26,331 bases of DNA, taken from contig CYKH01002096.1 in assembly GCA_001460835.1 (NCBI GenBank), forward strand, positions 1 through 26,331. Reading direction: 5' to 3'. Positions within the stretch are counted from its first letter, which is position 1. Every line of letters begins with the position of its first letter. Origin of the DNA: Bodo saltans. Lineage: Eukaryota; Euglenozoa; Kinetoplastea; Eubodonida; Bodonidae. Below are positions 1 through 6,670 of the stretch, in pieces. A program made the position numbers and the translations under genes. The notes under the pieces are model-generated. The model was not told the origin of the DNA and ran no database searches. It saw only the letters and a list, made by a program, of their open reading frames with translations.

Positions 1-2
1 CA

Positions 3-212
3 GTTACTCAGCAACGCGATGCTGCTGAAGCGCGTGCGTCAATGGCGCTATGGGACTTGGAGCAGCTTTCAACTGGCGACACAACAGCAATGCCTAAAAA
101 AACGACGTCCGCTATACTTGCAACTGCGTTAACATCTCAACGTCGTGAGCGAGAACAGTTCCGCCAAGAATTACGCGACATCCTCACAAATGTACTACCT
201 ATCGGCTTGTAG
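3..212 (+). CDS. 3' end of an unrecognised gene (partial, enters from the left edge)
   Basis: Reading frame 3 is open from the window edge to a TAG at 210-212 and gives 69 residues. They are hydrophilic and probably helical: an Ala/Glu/Arg-rich start, then a C-terminal part containing TSQRREREQFRQELRDIL and ending VLPIGL. I do not recognise a family from this fragment. It is credible as real coding sequence because its last 40 codons recur at 660-779 with the frame preserved and half of the differences silent. The start lies outside the window. The following bases are T-rich intergenic DNA, as expected for a kinetoplastid 3' UTR. The function is unknown. Confidence 0.65.
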   Translation, partial: VTQQRDAAEARASMALWDLEQLSTGDTTAMPKKTTSAILATALTSQRREREQFRQELRDILTNVLPIGL

Positions 213-633
213 TAGGTAACGAGAGAGTTCACATACATTTTCACATTTTTTTTTATCATATTCTTCATTACTACCATTTAGTCTGTGGTTTGACATGTTT
301 GTGTTTTTTTTTCTTCGCAAACAAATTTCCTTCCTTTGTGTGAACTTTATCATACAGGTACACATTCACCACACGAGAATTTATTCATTTCAGCATCAAC
401 ACTCAACGAAGACGAATCTTGAAGAGCGACGCGCGCACTCGAAAAAAAGATCGTTACCCCCCTTTCCTTACTCGCCATTTGACGTGTTTTCTGGTGAAAC
501 CATCGCCTTCTCAGAGCTTTATCCACACAAAAAAGGACAAGACCAAGTGTCTTGAGCTGAGAAACTGCGTCTTCTTTTAACAAAAAAAAACGTCACACAC
601 ACACACACAAACACAAACCTCACACAAGTTCGA
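213..633 (+). other. Intergenic part of duplication copy A
   Basis: This is non-coding T-rich then A-rich sequence, comprising the presumed 3' UTR of the first gene and a duplicated acceptor and leader. A CA dinucleotide run lies at about 593-609. The 86-residue reading frame inside it is low-complexity, is disrupted in copy B, and is not a credible gene. Confidence 0.7.
300..357 (+). promoter_or_regulatory. Candidate trans-splice acceptor, copy A (polypyrimidine tract and AG)
   Basis: A T-run at about 303-313 and further T/C-rich sequence end in CATACAG, with the AG at 356-357. The same signal is repeated in copy B at 995-996. If used, the first ATG downstream is at 634 and opens a frame of only three codons. 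Assignment rests on kinetoplastid gene architecture, not on transcript data. Confidence 0.5.
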
Positions 634-645
634 ATGAACAACTAA
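634..645 (+). other. Orphan start: three-codon ORF left by the duplication
   Basis: The sequence ATGAACAACTAA is the duplicated start of the gene at 1252, which also begins ATGAACAAC, cut off by the duplication junction. There is no earlier ATG between the copy A acceptor at 357 and this one. It is either a non-functional remnant or a minimal upstream ORF. Confidence 0.6.
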
Positions 646-659
646 AAAAAAAAGCAACG

Positions 660-779
660 CCTATAAAAACGACGGCTGCTACGCTTGCAACTGCGCTAAC
701 ATCACAGCGTCGTGAGCGAGAGCAGTTCCGCCAAGAATTACGCGACATCCTCACAACTGTGTTACCTATCGCCTTGTAG
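660..779 (+). pseudogene. Duplicated C-terminal fragment of the gene ending at 212
   Basis: Forty codons in frame, ending in TAG at 777-779, match the last 40 codons of the first gene. The core TSQRREREQFRQELRDIL is identical in protein. The position matching an ATG in copy A reads ACG, and no in-frame ATG exists upstream within the copy, so the fragment cannot be made as a separate protein in the usual way. I count about six silent and six amino-acid-changing codon differences. It is a truncated duplicate, probably silent. Confidence 0.8.
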
Positions 780-939
780 AAGTAGGAGGGTAACGACAGA
801 GTTCGTACATCTTCACAACTTTTGTTATCACATTTCTTCCTTTATGTCTTGTGACAAATGCCTGCCATTTCGTGCTCTCACTATTTTATCCTATTTGTTG
901 ACTGAACTGCTGTGTGGTCTGACACACTATTGTTGTTGT

Positions 940-996
940 TGTTTTTTTCCTCGCACTCAATTTTCCTCTTTTTTGTGTGTGAACTTCACCATACAG
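940..996 (+). promoter_or_regulatory. Candidate trans-splice acceptor for the gene at 1252
   Basis: The run at 940-976 is rich in T and C and leads to ATACAG, with the AG at 995-996. The roughly 255-base leader to 1251 contains no ATG, so the ATG at 1252 would be the first in the spliced message. A second usable AG follows TTTTC near 1031. Confidence 0.55.
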
Positions 997-1251
997 GTAC
1001 ACATTCACCACACGAGAATTTATTCATTTTCAGCATCAACACTCAACGAAGACGAATCTTCTAGAAACAAGATCGTTACCCCCCTTTCCTTCCTCACCAT
1101 TTGACGTGTTTTTTGGTGAATCATCGCCTTCTCAAAGCTTTATCCAGGAAAAAAAAGGACAAGACCAAGTGTCTTGAGCTGAGAAACTGCCTCTTCTGTT
1201 AACAAAAAAAAAAACGTCACGCACACAAACACAAACCTCACACAAGTTCGA

Positions 1252-2037
1252 ATGAACAACTTTGTCGATGGAGAGGATGATGGGGATCAGAACCTCCCTC
1301 AACTCACAAGTCTCACCAACAGCGTCGCTCCACCACACAGGACCAATCATCCAACCGTCACAACAACAAGTCAACAACAACAACTTCCCAACATGGCCCC
1401 ATTCACACATCTATCATCTTCCTCGAATCATTATCACCATCATGCATTTACCAATTCACAAGACCAAAAGAGTAGCGGTAGTGGTGTGTCTCCTCGCCCA
1501 CAGTTTCATGAGAAAGGTCGACGTCGAAGCTCCTCGGGAATTGCGACGACAACCGGTGGTGGTGATTGCGAAACCTCACTCGCTACGAACGAAGACACAT
1601 CTTTTTCATTCGGTGTGACCACCGCAAACGACGTCACGACGGCGTTGAGCAGCGTCGTCGGTGACAACGAAAACTCCCCGCTCACACTCACCACCGCCGT
1701 GTCCTCCTCAGTTGTCGATCATCGGCGTCACAGCGGCGACTTGCTGTCCTCCAACGCCAGTTTGCGCGATGCAAACCCTCAGACGCCAAATTTTGTTGTG
1801 GCTGTTGTCAGCTCCCCACCTCAACCAGCCGGGAGAATCCCAGGAGGAGGACCTCCTTTGGCGCGACCAGTCCAGCTCCCTCCCTCTGGTGCACCTCGGT
1901 CGTCCATGGCATCAACAACTACGTTGTTACTGAATCCGATCGCTCGACTCTCGTCAAAGCAGTCACAGCAATATGACGACGAAGACGTGCAAACAGAACT
2001 CGTTGGCTCTGCTGCCCCCATCAACAGACTCTGGTGA
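1252..2037 (+). CDS. Ser/Thr/Gln-rich disordered protein, first segment (ends at a double stop)
   Basis: 261 residues from ATG 1252, the first ATG after the candidate acceptor. The composition is low-complexity: Gln, His and Asn runs near residues 35-65, Ser/Thr/Val-rich stretches, and a Pro/Gly-rich segment near 185-215. Basic-Ser patches RRRSSSG and RRHSGD resemble basophilic-kinase or 14-3-3 sites (inference). A VQT motif lies at residue 246. There is no signal peptide, membrane segment or recognised domain. Translation stops at TGA 2035-2037, followed at once by TAA, yet the same frame reopens and runs to 3246 with similar composition. Only 48 bases separate this stop from the next ATG, with no polypyrimidine tract between them, which is too little for a separate kinetoplastid gene. 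This may be the front half of one interrupted gene. Confidence 0.6.
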   Translation: MNNFVDGEDDGDQNLPQLTSLTNSVAPPHRTNHPTVTTTSQQQQLPNMAPFTHLSSSSNHYHHHAFTNSQDQKSSGSGVSPRPQFHEKGRRRSSSGIATTTGGGDCETSLATNEDTSFSFGVTTANDVTTALSSVVGDNENSPLTLTTAVSSSVVDHRRHSGDLLSSNASLRDANPQTPNFVVAVVSSPPQPAGRIPGGGPPLARPVQLPPSGAPRSSMASTTTLLLNPIARLSSKQSQQYDDEDVQTELVGSAAPINRLW

Positions 2038-2085
2038 TAACCAGGGTCGCTGCTACTTGTCGTGCACTCGAACCAAGTCCAGAGC

Positions 2086-3246
2086 ATGAGCAGCTGCAGC
2101 CCACCACCACCACCGGCTCAAGGCAGTTCTCCAAACAATCACAACAACAACAACAAAATGGACGACGACGATGAGGATGAAGAGCCGTCGTACGACGACG
2201 TCGACATTTGCTTTCCATCGATGGGAGGAGACGATGCAGCTGCTGATGACACGATGATGTTTCTGCCTACTGTAGGCAGCAGTGACGACAGACTACTGTG
2301 CGAGTCAACGAGCAACGAACCACCACTACCACGACCTCCGACTGGAGCAACAACAACAATAGCAGCACCTACAACATCTTCTAGTAGCATGAAAATTCCC
2401 ATTGGAAAATCACCGCGACGACATCACTCAGAAGATGACTTTAGTCCGATCCCTCCCCAGGGCGACAACGATAATGATAACGAGCAGCAGATTGTTGTCT
2501 CTGTGGGCTCACACCCATCGAGCACCAAAAGATCTGGTGGTGGTGGTTTTTTCCAAGAAGTTCCACCTCGACGAAGCACATCATCGACCTCTCAGCAGCA
2601 GCAGTCGTCGCCACAACAATCTCTTTGGCGAAACCTGACGGATCACTTGGAGCCGTCGCTACGCCATCTTAGTTCCTCATCCCTTAACGACAGCTTAGGG
2701 CTAGCGACCGCGTCTTATTCGCAACACGGCTCGCCATTAGGAGGAACATCTCGTGCAGCAGCGGCGGCGGTGGCATCAACGGGAGGATCACGTCCGTACT
2801 TAACTCTACATCACCTCCACACTCATGGGCTACTTGACGGCTCTGCCATTCCATCGCGTAGCAGCAGCATGTCTGCCGAAAGTTTTGAGGATCCTCCCCT
2901 TGCCATGAGCCCGCGGTACTACGGCTCCGATGACGACGATGGAAATTCGTCGCGCGCTGGGTCGTCCGTTGCGTACGGGCTATGTGGCGGCAGTAGCCAC
3001 TCGTCACTTTTTGAACACACACCACAGGAATTTCAGAGCATCGGCACAACGTCAACCCCACCACTGAGTCCGCCAGTGATGATGAGTTCGGTGTCTCCTC
3101 GGACGACCAGACTTCTACGAGGCGGTCCAGGGTTTGGAAGCTTAGGGACGCCTGGGGCCAACAGCGGGGCACGATACGGCCACATCCCCCATGCGTCAAC
3201 AATGTTTCCCAGTGACTCACCACTTGACTTGGACAAAAGAAACTAA
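2086..3246 (+). CDS. Ser/Asp/Gln-rich disordered protein, second segment in the same frame
   Basis: 386 residues if started at ATG 2086; the frame is open from 2041. It starts with a Pro run and an Asn run, then a strongly acidic DDDDEDEE patch and an Asp-rich section. Ser/Thr/Pro-rich sequence with RRHHSEDD and PRRST patches and Gln runs follows, and the protein ends in DSPLDLDKRN. A short candidate helix near WRNLTDHLEPSLRHL is the only ordered-looking part. No family is recognised. Composition, frame and lack of an intervening splice signal all tie it to the 1252-2037 segment. Alternatives are a pseudogene, a single sequencing error or strain-specific nonsense change, or a truly separate ORF. 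Confidence 0.55.
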   Translation: MSSCSPPPPPAQGSSPNNHNNNNKMDDDDEDEEPSYDDVDICFPSMGGDDAAADDTMMFLPTVGSSDDRLLCESTSNEPPLPRPPTGATTTIAAPTTSSSSMKIPIGKSPRRHHSEDDFSPIPPQGDNDNDNEQQIVVSVGSHPSSTKRSGGGGFFQEVPPRRSTSSTSQQQQSSPQQSLWRNLTDHLEPSLRHLSSSSLNDSLGLATASYSQHGSPLGGTSRAAAAAVASTGGSRPYLTLHHLHTHGLLDGSAIPSRSSSMSAESFEDPPLAMSPRYYGSDDDDGNSSRAGSSVAYGLCGGSSHSSLFEHTPQEFQSIGTTSTPPLSPPVMMSSVSPRTTRLLRGGPGFGSLGTPGANSGARYGHIPHASTMFPSDSPLDLDKRN

Positions 3247-4045
3247 ACGCTATGCGCGACGTGAAAGCCCTCTACACGAATATGAGAGGGGAAAAAAAAA
3301 GCTGCGACGTGACCCGCATTTGTCGAGATAGTTGAAAAGGATGCAAATTTACATTGATAAACGTCTCCTCTCTGTTTTCAAGAAAAAAGAGAAATTGAAA
3401 ACAAGAAAGAAAGAAAACTGCACCTCACCTTCTACTCGTCCCCCCTCCCGCACGTTGACATTCTGTGTCATTTTTGAAACACTTTCTCTTATCACTTACT
3501 TTTTTGGGCGCTTTATCTACCCCTCCGACAAAATGTGTCAGCTCTTTACGATTTTATGATTGAGTTCGGAAGGAAATGTTGGAGCAAAACCGTTGAGCTT
3601 GATCATTCAAATAAAAAAAAATAAAAAAAAACAAGAAATTGAATGAAACCTCTCGCCTCGTCGTTCGCTGCTCAAAGCGAAGCGAACCCCTAGTGCAGAG
3701 GAAAGTGCTCGCGTTGTTAAACTCCAAAGAAAAAAAAACAGAATACACAAGAAAACCTGCAGATTTGTGCTTCTATGCCCTCTCCCTCCTTCATGTGTGT
3801 GTGTTTCGCCCTCATTTTTATTTTCCATAGTGACGAACGAACGATCGACGACAACACCAAACTTATTTTCTTTGTTCTCTTCAATACCCCCCATAGCGCA
3901 CGCGCGCGCACACACACACGTTTTTCTCTCCTTTCCTTGTGGCAGCGCATAAAGCAAAAAGACTTTCAGCAACGAAAGTAGTCTCGTTTCATAACAGTCG
4001 CAGAGAATACTTCATTACGTGAGAGATTTGGTTGTCTCGTGTGTG

Positions 4046-4078
4046 TTTTTTTCTTTCTTTCTTTCTTTCTTGCTCTAG
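4046..4078 (+). promoter_or_regulatory. Strong polypyrimidine tract with AG and no gene behind it
   Basis: A T-run followed by a TTTC tandem repeat leads to GCTCTAG, with the AG at 4077-4078. This is as good a trans-splice acceptor as any in the window. The next ATG, at about 4129, opens only about 23 codons. It may be unused, or it may mark a decayed gene or a non-coding transcript. Confidence 0.4.
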
Positions 4079-5170
4079 AGTGAGATTGTAATCTTTGTTG
4101 TGAAGTGTGTACTCTTTGCGTTCGTCGTTCATGTTCGCCACGTTGTGTTCACACTCAAAAAATTCCTCTGTTATTTTATTCGAGGCTTTGTTGATTTCTT
4201 AAGAAACGTGGAAGCGCTTTTTTTTTTCCGGCATGCGCGGTGATGCGTTTGAGTCTCTCTCTCTTTCTTTATTTTTATTGATTCGCTCTTTTTTTTTTTT
4301 GTTTCTTGGTTGTTCCTCCCTCGAACCGAGCATGCGCACTGTGCCAGTACCCTTTTTCGTCTCTTCCACACGTTCAAGTTTCGGCAGAGAGAAGAGGCCT
4401 GGAATTCTAAAAATCTTTGTGCGCTTACTCCTCTCACGTCTTCATTGGATTTGGCTTTCCTCCCTCTGAGTCACGAAGGCTATCCATTTTCACTTTCCCT
4501 TTTTTTTTGTTTCCCCAAGGACAACGAATACAATCGGATTTAAACCTTGAACCACTCTCAGCGCTGTTAATTTTTTGCTTCAATCAAGAAATTTAAAACA
4601 GACAAAAAGAACGAGTCAGAAAAATGGGAATCATTGTGTCCTCCAACCACAGTGATGTCATTTCATGCTTGTCATTGTGAGAGTGAGAGAGGTGCCCTGG
4701 TTCTCGTTGTTTTAAAAACTTTTTTCGAGAGTTCAGGGAGTTTGATTTTCTTTCAGTGGTTTCTTCTTTCTTGCGTTTGTGCGTACGTTATTTTTTTTCC
4801 CCCTCCGTGGTTACTCCCGTCTAAAAGATCTTGGGGTTTTTTCTGTTGGTCTCTTTATTTTGTGTTCCCGCTATTTTTTCCCTTTGCCTCTGCTGTATGG
4901 ATGCGGCAATAGATCTCACACTCTTAGTGATCGCGCTGTGGAGTAGTATGAAGAATGTTGCCACTGTCATTTTTTGTGTTTTTCCCGATTTCTTTTTTTT
5001 TCTTGTTCCCCTCTACCCCTCGAGAAGAAACGCGATACCAAGCAAAGAGCAGCTTTGTTTAGAAGATGAAACAAAAAAAACACACTTCACTCCACTTTAT
5101 TGATGTTGTCGATGTTTACTCTCCTTCGATTTCACTCAAAAAAGGAAAAAAAAAATACGCCCCCGCATAT

Positions 5171-5255
5171 CTCTTGCCCTCATCGCCCGCTCACTTTGTG
5201 TTCCCTCTTCTCCCCGTATTTGCGACAATTTTCACATTTCGTTTTGTTTGTCTAG
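5171..5255 (+). promoter_or_regulatory. Candidate trans-splice acceptor for the p47-like gene
   Basis: A C/T-rich stretch ends in TTTGTCTAG, with the AG at 5254-5255. The leader of about 67 bases that follows contains no ATG before 5323, which supports that start over the frame's non-ATG upstream extension. Confidence 0.55.
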
Positions 5256-5322
5256 CAGGAGTCTTAGGTCAACTTTCAAGCTTTTTCTGTATTGTTTCTT
5301 TGCAATTGTGACCAAGAGGAGA

Positions 5323-6435
5323 ATGATTGCTCCAGAACTCTTAGCACGCTTCCCCCATGGTACATCTGCCGAAGATGCAGCAGCCTTCATGAGGTCGACG
5401 GGTGGTAACCTCGCCGCCGCGGTGGAAATGTGTCGCGCCGGTCATCAAGTCCCCTCCACATCAGCGGATCAGCAAGCAGCAGCAGCAAGGCGGCCTATTC
5501 AGTCGTCGTCCACCTCTTCGCAAGCACCACAGCGCTCACAGCGCACTCCAGGTACGAACAATTATTTTGTCGGTGGTGGAGATTCAAGTGGACAAGCGGT
5601 CATCGCTCCACCAGCCCCAAATAACAGAGCAGGGCAAAGAACAGCAGCCGCACAATCAGGAGAAAATAATTTTACGGAGGATTCTATTGAAAATGTTTTC
5701 GCAAAAGCACGAGAGAATGGAGCTCGGCAAGGCGCCGCAAACGAACGCGGCGGCGGTGGTGATCAAGCGTTTGCTGGGTCAGGTCGGCGCCTCGGGCACC
5801 TTGAAGGCCCGAGTCCAGTTATGCAAGCAACCCGAAGGCTACAGCGAACCATTTCCATCACATTTTTCGAGAACGGTTTTCAGATCGAAGACGGTCCACT
5901 TCGCTCATTCACAGATGACGCTGGTGCTCGTTTCCTAGAGTCCATCAACAAAGGGTATATTCCAAGGGAGCTAGTCGCAGACTATGGTGATGTTGATATC
6001 AACGTGAATCTTGTCGATAGGCGTGAGGAGCAGTACACTCCTCCACCACCACCAGCGTACACTGCGTTCGGTGGGTCGGGAAGATCGCTGGGTGCCACTG
6101 CTGCTTCTGCTTCAGCTACGGTTGCGCCTCCTGTGCCAGATGTGACAAAAGCTCAAGGCAGCAACACATTCTCCGTCGACGCTTCTGAGGAAACGTGCAA
6201 GATCATGTTTATGAATCTTGCTGGCGTTCGTTCCGAGCACACTGTCAATCCAACACGCCACACAGTCCGAGACCTTAGAATCATTGCATCGAACCTTCAG
6301 GGAGTACCTCAGCTGCCTCTGCACAGTTTCCAACTCATGGTGCGGGACGTGCCTCCAAGAACGCTAAGTGACGACACTGCAACCATCGAGGCGGTCAAGT
6401 GCAAGAACGCAACGATCATGATGAAGAAGCTCTGA
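5323..6435 (+). CDS. p47/Shp1-type p97 (Cdc48) adaptor with UBA-like, SEP and UBX domains
   Basis: 370 residues, about the length of animal p47 (NSFL1C). Order: UBA-like helical start (about 1-42); linker; the family motif NNYFVGGGDSSGQAV (79-93); ENVFAKARENGA (123-134); SHP box FAGSGRRLG (150-158); SEP domain (about 173-238, with ITFFENGFQIEDGPLR); a second SHP-like box FGGSGRSLG (249-257); UBX domain (about 288-370). Family knowledge: these proteins bind ubiquitin through UBA and the p97 N-domain through UBX and SHP boxes, acting in membrane fusion, degradation and phosphatase control. The UBX loop that often reads FPR is VPPR here. The start is the first ATG after the acceptor; the frame upstream of it has no ATG. 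The family call is firm, the cellular role inferred. Confidence 0.93.
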   Translation: MIAPELLARFPHGTSAEDAAAFMRSTGGNLAAAVEMCRAGHQVPSTSADQQAAAARRPIQSSSTSSQAPQRSQRTPGTNNYFVGGGDSSGQAVIAPPAPNNRAGQRTAAAQSGENNFTEDSIENVFAKARENGARQGAANERGGGGDQAFAGSGRRLGHLEGPSPVMQATRRLQRTISITFFENGFQIEDGPLRSFTDDAGARFLESINKGYIPRELVADYGDVDINVNLVDRREEQYTPPPPPAYTAFGGSGRSLGATAASASATVAPPVPDVTKAQGSNTFSVDASEETCKIMFMNLAGVRSEHTVNPTRHTVRDLRIIASNLQGVPQLPLHSFQLMVRDVPPRTLSDDTATIEAVKCKNATIMMKKL

Positions 6436-6552
6436 GATTGATGCGGAGTTACACAGCAGCGCAAAGGTGTAATATTGTCGGCAACGACAGCGAAGACGAA
6501 AGATGATCGCACGCACTTTTTTTAAATGACTATTCGGAGAGAAAAAATTCGC

Positions 6553-6627
6553 ACCTCATCTTCTTCTATTTTTGAGTATCTATCGTTGTCTCACATTGAT
6601 TTGTTTGATTTGCATTTTCATTTCTAG
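6553..6627 (+). promoter_or_regulatory. Candidate trans-splice acceptor for the CPT2-like gene
   Basis: T/C-rich sequence ends in CATTTCTAG, with the AG at 6626-6627. The 43-base leader to the ATG at 6671 has no other ATG, which decides the start. Confidence 0.6.
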
Positions 6628-6670
6628 ATCTTCTCGAAAGAGAGAGATATCGGAAGAAAAAAAAATCATT

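Larger units (their letters stand above)
86..1260 (+). repeat. Imperfect tandem duplication (two copies of a gene-junction cassette)
   Basis: Copy A is about 86-642 and copy B about 653-1260, joined by a short A-rich stretch. Both copies contain, in order, the last 40 codons of the upstream gene, its stop, a T-rich intergenic stretch, a polypyrimidine tract ending in ATACAG, a shared leader (for example CGAAGACGAATCTT and GACAAGACCAAGTGTCTTGA), and CAAGTTCGAATGAACAAC. The offset grows from 567 to 618 bases. Copy B carries roughly 75 extra bases after the stop codon, and copy A has about 18 extra near 425-445. Only copy B runs on into the gene at 1252. The event therefore duplicated the boundary between two genes. 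Confidence 0.9.
3247..5322 (+). other. Long non-coding gap, pyrimidine-rich
   Basis: About 2.1 kb without a credible gene on either strand. The ORFs here are short, rich in Phe, Leu, Ser and Lys translated from T- or A-runs, and overlap one another in several frames. Simple sequence includes a CG/CA run at about 3897-3921 and a TTTC repeat at about 4050-4071. Several polypyrimidine runs followed by AG occur, so the DNA resembles repeated intergenic sequence. I found no tRNA-like fold. A short ncRNA, a lost gene or a transcription start region cannot be excluded. Confidence 0.6.

Noticed and set aside
593-609. Short CA run considered as part of a CRISPR array or phage-type repeat
   Set aside because: It is a plain dinucleotide microsatellite with no spacers, in eukaryotic-type intergenic DNA. 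No CRISPR, insertion sequence or retroelement signature was seen anywhere in the window.
295-1104. ORFs of 86 and 130 codons (295-555, 712-1104) within the duplicated region
   Set aside because: They are Phe/Cys/His-rich translations of T-runs and repeats, the equivalent frames are broken between the two copies, and the second overlaps the real duplicated tail in another frame.
3607-3972. 121-codon minus-strand ORF in the long gap
   Set aside because: Its Phe-rich C-terminus comes from A-runs read in reverse, all firm genes are on the + strand, and no minus-strand pyrimidine-AG signal or protein-like composition supports it.
4310-4335. tRNA B-box-like GGTTCGA on the minus strand
   Set aside because: The bases around it cannot form the T-arm stem and no matching A box or anticodon arm is present.
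4233-5311. Five short + strand ORFs (78-92 codons) in the long gap
   Set aside because: They overlap in different frames, consist mainly of Phe, Leu, Ser and Cys from pyrimidine tracts, and contain no domain.
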